From contig JAICQO010000035.1 in assembly GCA_025937835.1 (NCBI GenBank), positions 1 through 57,218 of the forward strand: a stretch of 57,218 nt of DNA. Reading direction: 5' to 3'. The DNA is from Polyangiaceae bacterium. GTDB lineage: Bacteria > Myxococcota_A > Polyangia > Polyangiales > Polyangiaceae. Numbering within the stretch: position 1 is the first letter of the stretch; each line of letters begins with the position of its first letter. A program made the translations under genes and the position numbers. Positions 1-11,730 of this stretch are shown here, one piece after another. The notes under the pieces are model-generated. The model made no database searches and was not told the origin of the DNA. It saw nothing but the letters and a program-made list of their open reading frames with translations.

Positions 1-285
1 ATGGCCACCTCGACGGCGATCGCGGTGGCCACGGCTGGCGCGGCGATTCTGGTTTACCGGACCGCCGGCGCAGTGGCGGCGCCGCTGACGCTCGTGCGCG
101 TGCTCTTGGCGGCGCTCGCGGCGATCGCGGTCGGGCGCTTTTTGCCGACCGCGGGCCCGGTGGCGACGGTCGGCGGCGCGGTGGTGGTGGTGCTCGCGTA
201 CTTGGTGGTGCTGCTCGCATCGCGGGAGCTCGGCCGCGCGGACCTCGCGACGCTGCGCACCGTGATCGCGCGTCGTCGAAAATGA
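1..285 (+). CDS. C-terminal part of a probable polysaccharide/oligosaccharide flippase
   Basis: The frame is open from the first base and ends at 285, so this is most likely the 3' end of a gene that begins outside the window; the ATG at position 1 may be an internal codon. The 94 visible residues hold about three hydrophobic segments (roughly 5-20, 28-45 and 52-72). They end in a basic tail with an 'RELGRADLATLR' motif, the kind of cytoplasmic tail often seen at the end of Wzx/MATE-like polysaccharide flippases. Such proteins move lipid-linked sugars across the inner membrane. The family call rests on this tail and on hydrophobicity only; another multi-pass membrane protein is possible. Confidence 0.5.
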   Translation: MATSTAIAVATAGAAILVYRTAGAVAAPLTLVRVLLAALAAIAVGRFLPTAGPVATVGGAVVVVLAYLVVLLASRELGRADLATLRTVIARRRK

Positions 286-303
286 TGATCCGTCGTCACT
301 GAG

Positions 304-732
304 CTAGGCGCTGGGCGGCGCGGCCGGGACGCAGGCGTCCGGCACGGGCTCGGCGTCTTTGCCGAGCAAGAAGCCGGCGGGGCGGTACTCGTCACCGAGC
401 TTGACGTACAGGTTGCCGCTGCCGCGGTAGGCGCAGCCGACGAGGTCGTTCTGCTGCCATTCGTTGCCGTAGCGGACGTCGATCGCGTAGGCCATGAAGG
501 CGCGGTCTTTCTTGTCGCGCGAGGGCATCATCTGCAGGACGCGCACGCGGCGCTCGTGCGGCTCGGGGCGACCCCGCGAGAAGCTCGAGCGCTCGAGCTT
601 GGAGAGCGGCTTGACGAGGCCCTCTTGGACGCGGTTGCGGGTCCAGTCGACGATGGTTTCATCGGCCTGCGCGAGGGACGGAACGAACGGGAGCACGATC
701 GCGAGCCAGGACAGTGAACGGAGAGATTTCAT
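304..732 (-). CDS. small secreted hypothetical protein
   Basis: This 142-residue protein starts with a clear signal peptide (basic n-region MKSLR, hydrophobic core, cleavage after AQA near residue 23). The mature part is charged and ends in a Pro/Ala tail with one Cys in the last ten residues and one in the middle (VGCAYRG). I recognise no family. The ATG at 732 was chosen because AAAGGA lies just upstream and the signal peptide begins there; a longer frame to 819 has no such signal. Its start lies inside the end of the DUF2306 gene on the same strand (74-nt overlap), so the two are probably co-transcribed. Confidence 0.65.
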   Translation of the reverse strand: MKSLRSLSWLAIVLPFVPSLAQADETIVDWTRNRVQEGLVKPLSKLERSSFSRGRPEPHERRVRVLQMMPSRDKKDRAFMAYAIDVRYGNEWQQNDLVGCAYRGSGNLYVKLGDEYRPAGFLLGKDAEPVPDACVPAAPPSA

Positions 733-1366
733 TTCCAATCCTTTTGAGAGACACGGAACCAGAGGCGAGCTCGGCCACGAGCGCGCTGAGGAGCACGGGG
801 ACCCAGAGAGAGACGACATAGGCGAGCTCGGGCTCGAACCCGAGCCGATCGAGGCCCAGGATCATCGCCCGCGAAGTGACGGCGACGCTCATCTGGGCCA
901 CGACGTGGTTCATGGCGCGGCGGTGGGCCACGAAATCACGACGGCGCGCGGCCCCGATGCCGAGCACCAGCGCGGCCGCGACGATCGCGCCCGTCAGCAA
1001 GAATCCGACGCTGACGAACGCGCCGCCCTTGGCGTCGAAGGCGAGCACCACGCCGGAAGGAACCAGCAGCGCGAGCACGGCATAGCCCGTGAAGCGGCCG
1101 AGCGAGCGATGCAGGGCCGGGCGGCGCTGGATCCAGCGTGTCATCAGCACCAGGCACAGCGGGAAGGTCACGATCGCCGTCGCGACGTGGATGCGCAGCG
1201 AGGCGAGCCACAGCGCCTCGAACCGCAGCGGCATCTTCTCGATCATGAAGAATGGTCGCGCTCCGAAGTCGAAGTACGACAGGCTCGACAACGTGATGAG
1301 CACTGAGCCGAACAACATCAGGAGCAGAAACGAGCGACGCGGGAGCTGAGCGAGGAAACGGGCCAT
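659..1366 (-). CDS. DUF2306-type predicted membrane protein
   Basis: A 235-residue integral membrane protein with about six hydrophobic segments. The core matches the DUF2306 pattern: a first-helix histidine (RIHVATA), then 'ALHRSLGR', a glycine-rich GF segment, and 'DFVAHRRAMN' before the last helices. The function of the family is unknown; the conserved histidines would suit a heme- or quinone-associated role, but that is inference. The start ATG at 1366 has no obvious Shine-Dalgarno sequence. The last 25 codons overlap the start of the next gene, and the C-terminal tail there is basic and probably unstructured. It lies 150 bp downstream of the ABC ATPase gene on the same strand. Confidence 0.7.
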   Translation of the reverse strand: MARFLAQLPRRSFLLLMLFGSVLITLSSLSYFDFGARPFFMIEKMPLRFEALWLASLRIHVATAIVTFPLCLVLMTRWIQRRPALHRSLGRFTGYAVLALLVPSGVVLAFDAKGGAFVSVGFLLTGAIVAAALVLGIGAARRRDFVAHRRAMNHVVAQMSVAVTSRAMILGLDRLGFEPELAYVVSLWVPVLLSALVAELASGSVSLKRIGNEISPFTVLARDRAPVRSVPRAGR

Positions 1367-1490
1367 GGTGTTTTGCTGTGGCTAGAACGGTTCCGCTCTC
1401 CGTCTGCGACGAAGCGACCCAACGCCATCTGATACGGGCAACGCCGCTCCGGCCTGCCTTCTTTCAGAGGTCCGCGTTTATCTGTTGGGC

Positions 1491-1507
1491 GGGGGTGCCG
1501 CGCCCCC
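1491..1507 (-). terminator. possible weak hairpin after the ABC ATPase gene
   Basis: GGGGG and CCCCC flank a 7-nt loop just past the ABC ATPase stop codon. There is no U-run after it on the minus strand, so factor-independent termination is doubtful. Confidence 0.25.
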
Positions 1508-1516
1508 ATGAATTGA

Positions 1517-2473
1517 CTACTGCGGCGGCGGATCCGAGCGCTGGCCTTCGTCGATGGCTTCGCGGACGAACAGCTCTTCCAGCGTCTCGTGTCGAGGCAG
1601 GACCTCGGTCACGTCGGCGCCGCACTCGAGGGCGAGCCGCAGCGCGTCGGGCACCTTGGCGCTGCCCTCGATCTCGATCACGACGTGCTCGCCGAGGGCG
1701 CGCACGCTGTGGCCGGCTCTGGACAGGCGCTCGAGGCACTCGGAGCTAGCACCCTTGAGGGTGATGTCGGTGCGGCGCACCTCGCGCTTCAAGAGCTCGG
1801 TGAGACGCCCCGAGACCACGACCTCGCCGCGGCGCAAGATGCTGACCCGGTCGCACAGGGTCTCGACGTCGTTCAGGATGTGCGTGGAGAAGAAGATCGT
1901 ACGCCCGCCCTTGCGTTCGTCGACGATCAGGTCGCGCACCTCTTTGCGGCCGACGGGATCGAGACCGCTCATCGGCTCGTCGAGGATCAAAAGCTCCGGA
2001 TCGGCGACCAGCGCCGCGGCGAGGCCAGTGCGCTGCAGCATGCCCTTCGACAGGCGGCGCACCGGGCGATCGGCGGCGTAGGCGATACCGAGCTGAGCGA
2101 GGACGGTGCGGGTGCGGTCGCGGGCCGCCCCCGCCGACATCCCCGAAAGGCGCGCGCACAGCTCCACGAACTCGGTCGGCGTGAGGTACGGGTAGACGTA
2201 CGGGTTCTCCGGCAAAAAGCCGAGCCGCGCGCGGGCGCGGGGGTTCGTGACCTCCTGGCCGAAGAGCCGCGCGCGGCCCGCGGTCGGGCGGATCAGGCCC
2301 GTCAGCATCTTGATGGTCGTGGTCTTGCCGGCTCCGTTGGGCCCGAGGAAGCCGAAGATGTCCCCTCGCCCGACCTCGAACGACACGCCCTTCACGGCCG
2401 TCACGCGGCGCATGAAGAAGCCTTGGCGAAAGACCTTGTGGAGCGCCTCGACCGCGATCAGGGGCTCGGACAC
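1517..2473 (-). CDS. ABC transporter ATP-binding protein (NatA/DrrA type)
   Basis: This 318-residue cytoplasmic ATPase would power an ABC exporter. Walker A is GPNGAGKTT, the signature is LSKGMLQR in place of LSGGQ, Walker B is LLILDEPMSGLDP, and the switch histidine is in FFSTHIL. A roughly 80-residue C-terminal extension is typical of the NatA/CcmA-like ABC-2 group. I chose the GTG at 2473 because the protein begins normally there (SEPLIAVEALHK); the open frame runs on to 2896 but codes only low-complexity sequence. No permease gene is adjacent: the next genes on the strand are DUF2306 and a small secreted protein. The substrate is unknown. Confidence 0.9.
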   Translation of the reverse strand: MSEPLIAVEALHKVFRQGFFMRRVTAVKGVSFEVGRGDIFGFLGPNGAGKTTTIKMLTGLIRPTAGRARLFGQEVTNPRARARLGFLPENPYVYPYLTPTEFVELCARLSGMSAGAARDRTRTVLAQLGIAYAADRPVRRLSKGMLQRTGLAAALVADPELLILDEPMSGLDPVGRKEVRDLIVDERKGGRTIFFSTHILNDVETLCDRVSILRRGEVVVSGRLTELLKREVRRTDITLKGASSECLERLSRAGHSVRALGEHVVIEIEGSAKVPDALRLALECGADVTEVLPRHETLEELFVREAIDEGQRSDPPPQ

Positions 2474-2682
2474 GCTCCGGAGCCTAACCCCATTTTCTCG
2501 TGATCCGAAGCGCCTCCCGCAGGGATGACGCCCGCGGTGGACCAGCCCGAAACCGCGGGGACCGGGGGTTCGGTCGGCCGGCGCCGATCGCGCGGTTCCG
2601 GTGAGGGGCGAAACAATGCTAAAGAACGGGGGGCGTCGAGCTGCGGCGGGTGCCGCGGGGCAAGCATCGGAAGAGGAACTGG

Positions 2683-5028
2683 ATGAACAGGGTTGGTCTG
2701 GCTTGGGTCGTGTGGCTCGGATCGGTTTCTTTTGCGCGGGTGTTGTTCGCTCAGGGGGCGGATCCGCCTCCTTCGGTTCCGCCGCTGGATGCGCCTCCTG
2801 CGCCTCCCCCGGCGCCGCCGTCAGAGACAGCACCGGCTGAAGGTGAGGCCGCGCCAGCGCCGCTGGCACCTCCCCCTCCCCCCGGTGGCCCGGCACCCGT
2901 AGCGGACGCGACGGAAGAGTCCGAGCCGACGCGCAGCGAGGAGGCCGTGGAGTTCGACGCGACCGCGAACGATCGTTCGTCGCGCCGCGCCTCGCTTCGC
3001 GTGCAGAACTCGCTCAGCGGCTCGACCGGCATCCTCTACGTGCCGCAAGCCACGTCGGGCCTCCCCGGCACGTTCCGGCTGTCGCTCAACACGGGCTTCT
3101 ACAGCGGCACCGGCTTCCTCTGCAACACGGACAGCCCTTGTCCCGCGTACGAGGACGAGGAGCCCAACGAGGAAGACGAGCTCAACCACGTCTCGGCGCA
3201 CCTCGGGTTGTCCGCGACGCTGTTCCCGTTCCTCGAGGTGTTCGCGGGGATCCACAACCACGCCTCCTCCAACTCGCGTTCGCGGCCGAAGCTGTTGCAG
3301 GTGCTCGGCGACACGAACATCGGCTTGAAAGCCTTCAACCCGTGGGAAGAGAACAACGTCCTGTTCTTCGGCGGTGAGGCCGAGCTGATGTTCTTGAACG
3401 GCACCGGCGGTGTCGGCCTGGACGGCGCAGGGACGGGGTTCGCGTTCCGCGGCCTGCTCACCTTCGACGGCACCAACCGCGAGAAGCAGGACGACCGCGT
3501 GCCGCTCCGCGCGAGCATGAAGCTCGGGTACAAGGTCGATCGCAGCGCGAAGCTCGTGGAAGAGCTGGAGAACACCGAGCCTCCGCAGGGGCGCGGCGAC
3601 AGCATCACGCGCCTCGAGCGCTTCGGGCTCGGCATCAACCGCGTCGACTTCTTCGAGGTCGGGTTCAGCGCCGAGTACGTGCACCCGATCGCGCGGCCGT
3701 TCTTGCAGTGGTCGATCGACGTGCCCGTGAACCGGCAGGCCTACGTGTGCGACATCGAGTCCTCGGCCGATCGCGGCGAGGAATGCCTGGGCGAGGTCTC
3801 GCAGTTCTCGGTCGCGCCGTCGCGGCTGAGCCTCGGCGTCAACGTCTTCCCCTGGGAACAACGCGGGTTGAACCTGCTCGGCGCCTTCGACATCGGCACC
3901 GGCGCGACCAGCCTGTTCGTGGACGAGGTGAAGCCGGAGCTGCCCTGGAGCTTCTGGCTCGGGATCGGCTACTCCGTCGATACGGAGCCGCCGCCTCCGC
4001 CCAAGGTGATCGTCGAGCGTGCGCCGGCCCCGCCGCCGCGCGATCAGGTCGTGCAGGGCGTGGTGGTCGAGAAGGGCTCGCTCACACCGATCCCGGGCGC
4101 CATCATCAAGTACGAGGGCGTGCGTCTGACCGGTATGGTCAGCGACGACGCGGGCGTGTTCGTCACGACGCCGCTGCCCCCCGGTCCGTACTCGTTCTCG
4201 ATCTCGGCCAAGAACTACAAGGACGGAAACTGCGCCGTCACGGTCGGGCGGGCCGCGCCCGCGGCGCCCCCAGAGCCTGCCGCGCCGCCGCACGAAAGCC
4301 CGATCCCGGGCATGCCCGATCCCCTCGTTCCCGAGCCCAAGCCGAGCAACGGACCGAAGCAGATCCAGCTCCAGTGCGAGCTCGACAAGCTGCCTCGGGT
4401 CGGCACGCTGATCGCCACCATGGTCGACGCCGAGACGCAGGCCGCGGTCGGGGGCGCACGTGTGAAGATCACCGATCGGCTGGGACGTGAGCTCGTGCTC
4501 GAAGGCGACGCTTCCGGCGTGTTCCGCTTCGAGAACATCAGCCCCGGTTCGGTCAAGCTCACGATCGAGGGCCCCGGTTACCTGCCGACGGCGACGGAGC
4601 TGACGGTGAAGGAGTTCGAGGAGCTGCAGAGCCGCATTCCCCTGAACCGGCGCCCCGCGCGCCCGAACGTCGCCCTGCAAGGCACGAACATCACCCTGAA
4701 ACGGCCGATCTTGTTCCAGACGGGTGCCGCGCAGATCGCGCCCGAGTCGATGGCGATCGTCGAGGAGGTCGCGGACTTCCTCAAGAACCGCCCTGATCTC
4801 GGCTCGATCGAGGTGCAGGGCCACACCGACAACGCGGGCTCACCGCTCGGCAATCAGACGCTGAGCGCCAACCGCGCCCAGGCGGTCGCCGACATGATCA
4901 CGCGGCTCGGCGTCGACGCGACGCGGCTCACCGTGCGGGGCTACGGCGACACCAAGCCAGCCGCGCCCAACACGACCGAGGCCGGCCGCGCCAAGAACAA
5001 CCGCGTGCAGTTCGTGATCAAGCGCTGA
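2683..5028 (+). CDS. OmpA-family outer-membrane protein with carboxypeptidase-regulatory-like domains
   Basis: A 781-residue envelope protein. It starts with a signal peptide (cleavage near FAQG, about residue 24), followed by a Pro-rich linker (about 25-85), a region rich in alternating amphipathic segments that fits a beta-barrel (about 110-430), two carboxypeptidase-regulatory/PEGA-like beta domains (about 459-530 and 573-645), and a C-terminal OmpA peptidoglycan-binding domain (about 674-781). The OmpA domain keeps the peptidoglycan-contact residues in 'GHTDNAGS' and 'SANRAQAV'. It would anchor the outer membrane to the wall. The ATG at 2683 is preceded by AGAGGAA. The gene is transcribed divergently from the ABC ATPase across 209 bp, in which I found no convincing promoter, and ends at a strong hairpin. 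Confidence 0.88.
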   Translation: MNRVGLAWVVWLGSVSFARVLFAQGADPPPSVPPLDAPPAPPPAPPSETAPAEGEAAPAPLAPPPPPGGPAPVADATEESEPTRSEEAVEFDATANDRSSRRASLRVQNSLSGSTGILYVPQATSGLPGTFRLSLNTGFYSGTGFLCNTDSPCPAYEDEEPNEEDELNHVSAHLGLSATLFPFLEVFAGIHNHASSNSRSRPKLLQVLGDTNIGLKAFNPWEENNVLFFGGEAELMFLNGTGGVGLDGAGTGFAFRGLLTFDGTNREKQDDRVPLRASMKLGYKVDRSAKLVEELENTEPPQGRGDSITRLERFGLGINRVDFFEVGFSAEYVHPIARPFLQWSIDVPVNRQAYVCDIESSADRGEECLGEVSQFSVAPSRLSLGVNVFPWEQRGLNLLGAFDIGTGATSLFVDEVKPELPWSFWLGIGYSVDTEPPPPPKVIVERAPAPPPRDQVVQGVVVEKGSLTPIPGAIIKYEGVRLTGMVSDDAGVFVTTPLPPGPYSFSISAKNYKDGNCAVTVGRAAPAAPPEPAAPPHESPIPGMPDPLVPEPKPSNGPKQIQLQCELDKLPRVGTLIATMVDAETQAAVGGARVKITDRLGRELVLEGDASGVFRFENISPGSVKLTIEGPGYLPTATELTVKEFEELQSRIPLNRRPARPNVALQGTNITLKRPILFQTGAAQIAPESMAIVEEVADFLKNRPDLGSIEVQGHTDNAGSPLGNQTLSANRAQAVADMITRLGVDATRLTVRGYGDTKPAAPNTTEAGRAKNNRVQFVIKR

Positions 5029-5038
5029 GCGGATCTTC

Positions 5039-5076
5039 GGGGGCGGCTTGCCGAGCTGTTCGGCCGAGCCGTCCCC
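5039..5076. terminator. bidirectional hairpin between convergent genes
   Basis: A two-tier inverted repeat lies between the OmpA-like gene and rbfA. The outer arms GGGGGCGGCT and AGCCGTCCCC pair with one G-U, and the inner arms GCCGA and TCGGC flank a 5-nt loop. There is no T-tract. The position between two converging stop codons supports a shared terminator. Confidence 0.5.
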
Positions 5077-5097
5077 GCGCTGCTTCCCACGCGAGAT

Positions 5098-5472
5098 TCA
5101 CTTGGTTTCTTTGGCGATCTCTTGGAGCAGCTCGTCCACACGCAGGGCCGCATCCTGGCCCTCGTCGTGGTGAAAGCGGAGCTCCGGCGTCTTCCGGAGC
5201 TCGAGCTCGGTGCCGATGGCGCGGCGCAGCCGGTGGGCGGCGCGGCCCAGGCGCTTGAGCAGCGCGCTGCGCTCGCGCGCGTCGTCCACCCCGAGGAAGC
5301 GCGCGCCGACGTCGATGTAAGACAGATCTTCCGACACCTTGACGCGCGTCACGACCAGCAGCGACAGCCGCGGATCGTCGAGCTCGCGCCGCACCACGCC
5401 AGCCAGCCTCTCGCGGACGAGCTCGGCCAGGCGCAGGCCGCGACGTCCGTCGTTGTTGCGCTCCCGGCTCAT
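5098..5472 (-). CDS. rbfA: ribosome-binding factor A
   Basis: RbfA binds the 30S subunit near the 16S rRNA 5' helix and helps its late maturation, notably in the cold. The 124-residue product has the usual family length and the KH-like fold pattern. It begins RLAELVRERLAGVVRREL, followed by 'DPRLSLLVVTRVKVSEDLSYIDV' (split here as DPRLSLLVVTRV and SEDLSYIDV), with 'RKTPELRFHHDEG' near the end. The ATG at 5472 overlaps the stop of the DUF503 gene by four bases (ATGA), so translation is probably coupled. It is the last gene of the rimP-nusA-infB block; truB, a frequent next neighbour in other bacteria, is absent here. Confidence 0.95.
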   Translation of the reverse strand: MSRERNNDGRRGLRLAELVRERLAGVVRRELDDPRLSLLVVTRVKVSEDLSYIDVGARFLGVDDARERSALLKRLGRAAHRLRRAIGTELELRKTPELRFHHDEGQDAALRVDELLQEIAKETK

Positions 5473-5831
5473 TCGAAAGAGTCCTCCGAGCCAGGGCGAC
5501 CGAGCGCGTCCTCTATGCCGCCGCGGATCCCCGAGCCGCCCTCGCCGAACGAAACGATCTCGGTCGCGACGTCCGAGACGAGCGCTTCCCGCAGCCCCTC
5601 GGCGGCGTGGCGGACGAGCGAGGTGAGCTCCTCGCAGTGCGCGGAATCCCGCGCGACCACGGCGACCCCCAGAGCCGCTACCTGGTAGCGCTCGAGATCG
5701 CCGATCTCGGTGATGGAGGCGCTGAGCCGCGCGCGCACGCGATCACGGAACGCGTGCACGACGCGGCGTCGGTCTTTCAGCGAGCGGGCTCCCGGGATGG
5801 ACAGCACGATGCGGGTGACACCCACGAACAT
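5469..5831 (-). CDS. DUF503 (YlxP-like) family protein
   Basis: A 120-residue protein matching DUF503/YlxP: an N-terminal strand 'MFVGVTRIVLSIPGARSLKD', then RRRVVHAFRDRVRAR, then 'EIGDLERYQVAALGVAVVA'. YlxP-type genes sit between infB and rbfA in many bacteria; YlxP of Gram-positive bacteria has been linked to ribosome assembly, but its activity is unresolved. It lies 28 nt downstream of infB and shares an ATGA overlap with rbfA, so all three should be on one transcript. No clear Shine-Dalgarno precedes the ATG at 5831. Confidence 0.9.
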   Translation of the reverse strand: MFVGVTRIVLSIPGARSLKDRRRVVHAFRDRVRARLSASITEIGDLERYQVAALGVAVVARDSAHCEELTSLVRHAAEGLREALVSDVATEIVSFGEGGSGIRGGIEDALGRPGSEDSFE

Positions 5832-5859
5832 GCGCTTTTAGCGAGAGCCCGACCCGAGG

Positions 5860-8654
<2,795 letters not shown>

Positions 8655-8658
<4 letters not shown>

Positions 8659-9260
8659 CCAACCTCCGATGAGATGGACCGCGCGGCGCGCGCCGAAGGG
8701 GCTTTCGGCTCGGGCAACGACGTCCACTCGATCGCCTTTCGAATCTCGCTTGCGAAACGCGGCTCCGTCACGGCGAGCAGCGCCGTGTCGGTGCGTCCCA
8801 GGCAGGCACCGAAGCTTGCCTTGGTGCCGAACGCCTGCGCCCGCCCTGATGCAATCCACGGTTCCAGAAATGCTTGCGACGCCGCGGCCCGCGCGTCCGT
8901 CGCCACGATCACGAGCTCGGCAAAGCCGCGCTCGATGGCCTCCGCCACGGCGCTCGAGCCGGCCTCGAGCTTCTTGGCGCGCCGGGCCGCGCCGATCAGG
9001 CCGAGCGCTCGCCGCTCGGCCGCGTCACGAAACAGCTGAAAAAACTGCGACGGCACGATGCCGAACGCCTGGCGGAACGCCCGATCGGCGCCCCCGCGCG
9101 CCGCCTGCATGAGGCAGCTCGGCTCCGGATGCAGCCACGCGCCGCGTCCGAAAGCGCGACCCGCGAGGTCGAACAACAGCTCGCCCTCGGGCCCAGCCAC
9201 GAGCCGGACCAAGCCTTCCGGGGCGGAGACCGCCCGACAGCCAATGCAGGTTCGATTCAC
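8655..9260 (-). CDS. YlxR (DUF448) and L7Ae-like fusion protein
   Basis: A 201-residue protein with two nucleic-acid-binding parts. Residues 1-75 match YlxR/DUF448 (RTCIGCRAV, then GRGAWLHPEPSCL with paired cysteines). About 85-185 match the L7Ae/L30e fold (LGLIGAARRAKKLEAGSSAV, then AELVIVATDA). In Bacillus these are separate neighbouring genes, ylxR and ylxQ, between nusA and infB; here they are one polypeptide. The start is the GTG at 9260, 5 nt after the nusA stop; upstream in-frame codons lie inside nusA and give only Arg-rich sequence. The 3' end overlaps infB by ATGA. The likely role is RNA binding tied to transcription or ribosome assembly, inferred from family and operon. Confidence 0.9.
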
Positions 9261-9265
9261 TCCGA

Positions 9266-10966
9266 CTACGCCTCCTCGCCTTCCGCGAGACCGTGATCGT
9301 GACCGGCAACGGCGGCCACGTCTGCCTGCGCCTGGGCTTCGAGCTCTGCGCGCTGCTGCTCGATGCGCTCGCGCGCCTCCTGCACTTCGCGCGCGACCGT
9401 CTTCTGGAAGTCGACGGCTCCTTGCCACACCTGACGCGCCTTCTTGTGACCGAGACCGCTCTTGATCGAGAGCCGATCCGGATCCTCGCGCGCGACGTCG
9501 CGGACGCTGCGGTAGCCCGAGTCTTCCAGGGACTGAGCCATGCGCGTGCCCATGCCCGGAATCAAGAGTAATGCTTCACGATCGCTCAGAGCGCCGCCTT
9601 GCTCGACTGCGCGGCGGATCCGCTCCTGGCGCAATCGCTCGAGCGCGCGCTCGGCCGCGGCCCGGAGCTCCTTGGCCCGCTTCTCGTCTTCGACGCCCTC
9701 GATGCTGGCGAGCTCGGCGAGCTCCGCCTCGGCGATCTCGTCCAGGGCGCGGAAGCCGAGGCCGAACAGGTTCTTCGCCAGCTCCTCTTCCATGCCGTCG
9801 ATCTCGGCGAGCTGGGTCATGGCCTCGTCCTCCATCTGGCGGAACTTGCTCTCGCTCACGATGTCGAGGCGCCAGCCGGTGAGCTGCGAGGCGAGCCGGA
9901 CGTTCTGGCCCTTGCGGCCGATGGCCAGGCTCAGCTTCTCGTCCGGAACCACGAGCTCCATGCGGTGGTTCGCCTCGTCGACGATCACGCGGTTGACCTC
10001 GGCGGGCTGGATGGCGTTGATGATGTAGCGCGCCGGATCCTTGTCGTACGGCACGATGTCGATCTTCTCGCCGCGGAGCTCCTGCACCACGGCCTGGACG
10101 CGCGAGCCCTTGATGCCCACGCAAGCGCCGACCGGATCGACGTCCGAGTCGCGCGAGGTGACGGCGATCTTGCTGCGCGAGCCGGGTTCGCGGGCGACGC
10201 CCACGATCTTGACGATGCTCTCGTAAATCTCGGGGACCTCGGCCTCGAACAATTTCTCGACCAGGTTGGGAGACTGGCGGCTGAGGATGATCATCGGGCC
10301 GCGCGCCTCGCGGTCGATGTTCTTGACGAACGCCACGATCCGGTCGCCGGGGCGGTACGTCTCGCGGGGCGTCTGCTCGCGCGCCGGCAGGATGCCCTCG
10401 GTCTTGCCGAGGTCGACGATCAGGTTGTGACCCTTCTCGAAGCGGCGAACGATGCCGCGGATCAGCTGGCCCTGACGGTCCTTGTACTCGTTGTAGATGA
10501 TGTCGCGCTCGGCGTCGCGCACCCGCTGCAGCAGCACCTGCTTGGCCGTCTGGGCCGCGATGCGACCGAACGCGCTGCGGGCCTGCTTCATGTCCAGCAC
10601 CGAGCCGAACTCCTTGTCCTGCTGCCGTGCGCGCTCCGCGTCGCGCGGGTGCCAGAACACCTGGAAGCCCAGGTCCTCCCCCACGTCGGCGTCGAGGCCG
10701 TGGCGCTGGGCGACGTCGAGCGCGATCTCGCGTTCGGGCTGCGCCACCGCCTCGACCACGGTCATGTACTGGAACAGGTCGATGTTGCCCGATTCCGTGT
10801 TGAAGCGCGCTTCGAGCTCACGATTGGGACCGAACGCTGCCTGTGCTGCCTTCAGGATGGCGGCTTCCATCGTCTCGATCAGCACCGCGCGATCGATGCC
10901 TTTTTCCTGCGCGACCTGATCGACGATCATGCCGAGACCTTCGGACATACCGGATGCTTGAGCCAT
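9266..10966 (-). CDS. nusA: transcription termination/antitermination factor NusA
   Basis: NusA binds RNA polymerase and nascent RNA and modulates pausing, termination and antitermination. The 566-residue protein shows the N-terminal polymerase-binding domain (about 1-125), an S1 domain (about 130-200, '[17 protein letters not shown]'), two KH domains (about 205-350, including '[18 protein letters not shown]' and [18 protein letters not shown]), and C-terminal helix-hairpin-helix repeats (about 370-510). The last part is longer than in Gram-positive NusA. The ATG at 10966 has AGGTGAG upstream and lies 3 nt after the rimP stop. Because NusA acts at hairpins, it could regulate its own operon through the leader terminator in front of rimP. 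Confidence 0.97.
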   Translation of the reverse strand: MAQASGMSEGLGMIVDQVAQEKGIDRAVLIETMEAAILKAAQAAFGPNRELEARFNTESGNIDLFQYMTVVEAVAQPEREIALDVAQRHGLDADVGEDLGFQVFWHPRDAERARQQDKEFGSVLDMKQARSAFGRIAAQTAKQVLLQRVRDAERDIIYNEYKDRQGQLIRGIVRRFEKGHNLIVDLGKTEGILPAREQTPRETYRPGDRIVAFVKNIDREARGPMIILSRQSPNLVEKLFEAEVPEIYESIVKIVGVAREPGSRSKIAVTSRDSDVDPVGACVGIKGSRVQAVVQELRGEKIDIVPYDKDPARYIINAIQPAEVNRVIVDEANHRMELVVPDEKLSLAIGRKGQNVRLASQLTGWRLDIVSESKFRQMEDEAMTQLAEIDGMEEELAKNLFGLGFRALDEIAEAELAELASIEGVEDEKRAKELRAAAERALERLRQERIRRAVEQGGALSDREALLLIPGMGTRMAQSLEDSGYRSVRDVAREDPDRLSIKSGLGHKKARQVWQGAVDFQKTVAREVQEARERIEQQRAELEAQAQADVAAVAGHDHGLAEGEEA

Positions 10967-10969
10967 TTC

Positions 10970-11563
10970 TCACCTGCTCGTACGTTGCGGCCTCCGGGAT
11001 TTGCTCCCGGAAGCCGGTTTGCCGGCTCCCCCGCGCCTTTCACGCGGGCTCTGCCGGACCGAAGACTCGAACACCAGCCGCGCGCTTTCGATCGCGGCGT
11101 GGTCCAGAGCGATGCGCTCGCCGTTGTCGAGCTCGAGGGCGATCAGACCGCCCTCGTCGACGCCCTGCAGCAAGCCGAACACGACGTACTGACCGGCGTG
11201 CGGCTGCGAGAGCTTCAACCGCGCGGGTTGTCCCGCGAAGCGCGCGTAGTCACCCTTGCCGTAGAGCGCGCGCTCCACACCGGGAGAGCCGACCTCCAGC
11301 CGGTAGCGCCCCGGGATCACGTCGTTCGCGTCGAGCGCCGCCGACACCTCGCGCGAGATGTCGGAGCACAGATCGAGCGTGATGCCCTCACCCGGGATCC
11401 TCGAACCGGGCCGCTCGAGGGTGAGCTCCAACACCCAACCGCCGCGGTCGGTGCGCCACACGAGCTCGACGGCATCCAGCTGATGCGCCGAGAGCACGGG
11501 CGCGACCGCAGCGAGCACCTGCTCGCGGTCGAGGCCATGCAGTTTTTCGTGTGCGACGTTCAT
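10970..11563 (-). CDS. rimP: ribosome maturation factor RimP
   Basis: RimP acts in early 30S assembly. The 197-residue product has the two-domain RimP pattern: an N-terminal 'VLAAVAPVLSAHQLDAVELVW', a central 'LCSDISREVSAALDANDVIPG', then 'YRLEVGSPGVERAL', with a Sm-like C-terminal part and a basic Arg/Gly/Ser tail. The ATG at 11563 begins the protein at the usual point, but no Shine-Dalgarno sequence is present. Instead a run of nine U residues and a terminator hairpin end 5 nt before the start. The in-frame extension to 11659 would read through that hairpin and is unlikely. First gene of the rimP-nusA-ylxR-infB-DUF503-rbfA group. Confidence 0.95.
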   Translation of the reverse strand: MNVAHEKLHGLDREQVLAAVAPVLSAHQLDAVELVWRTDRGGWVLELTLERPGSRIPGEGITLDLCSDISREVSAALDANDVIPGRYRLEVGSPGVERALYGKGDYARFAGQPARLKLSQPHAGQYVVFGLLQGVDEGGLIALELDNGERIALDHAAIESARLVFESSVRQSPRERRGGAGKPASGSKSRRPQRTSR

Positions 11564-11568
11564 TAGAG

Positions 11569-11599
11569 AAAAAAAAACGGACCCACAAGAGCGGGCCCG
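11569..11599 (-). terminator. intrinsic terminator / candidate attenuator in the rimP leader
   Basis: On the minus strand a 7-bp stem (CGGGCCC with GGGTCCG, one G-U pair) and an 8-nt loop are followed at once by nine T residues. Five bases later comes the rimP ATG. The stem plus T-tract is the classic factor-independent terminator. It could end serA transcription, but nothing downstream of it leaves room for a rimP promoter, so transcripts entering rimP must read through it. Confidence 0.8.
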
Positions 11600-11730
11600 C
11601 GAGGGGAATCCCGGTTTTTCGAACGCGCGGAGTCTAGCCAAGCAGAGGGGGTCGCGCAAGCGGGCTCAAACGCTGCGGATTCGCTTCGCTGACGCCCCGG
11701 AACCGGCCCGTTACCCTGCGAGGCACCCGG

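Noticed and set aside
2821-4824. 667-codon minus-strand frame inside the OmpA-like gene
   Set aside because: Arg/Asp/Glu/His-rich sequence typical of the antisense frame of high-GC genes. The plus-strand protein has clear domains.
9246-9262. GGTTCGATTC resembling a tRNA T-loop
   Set aside because: It is the start of the ylxR coding sequence read on the other strand. No acceptor or anticodon stems flank it.
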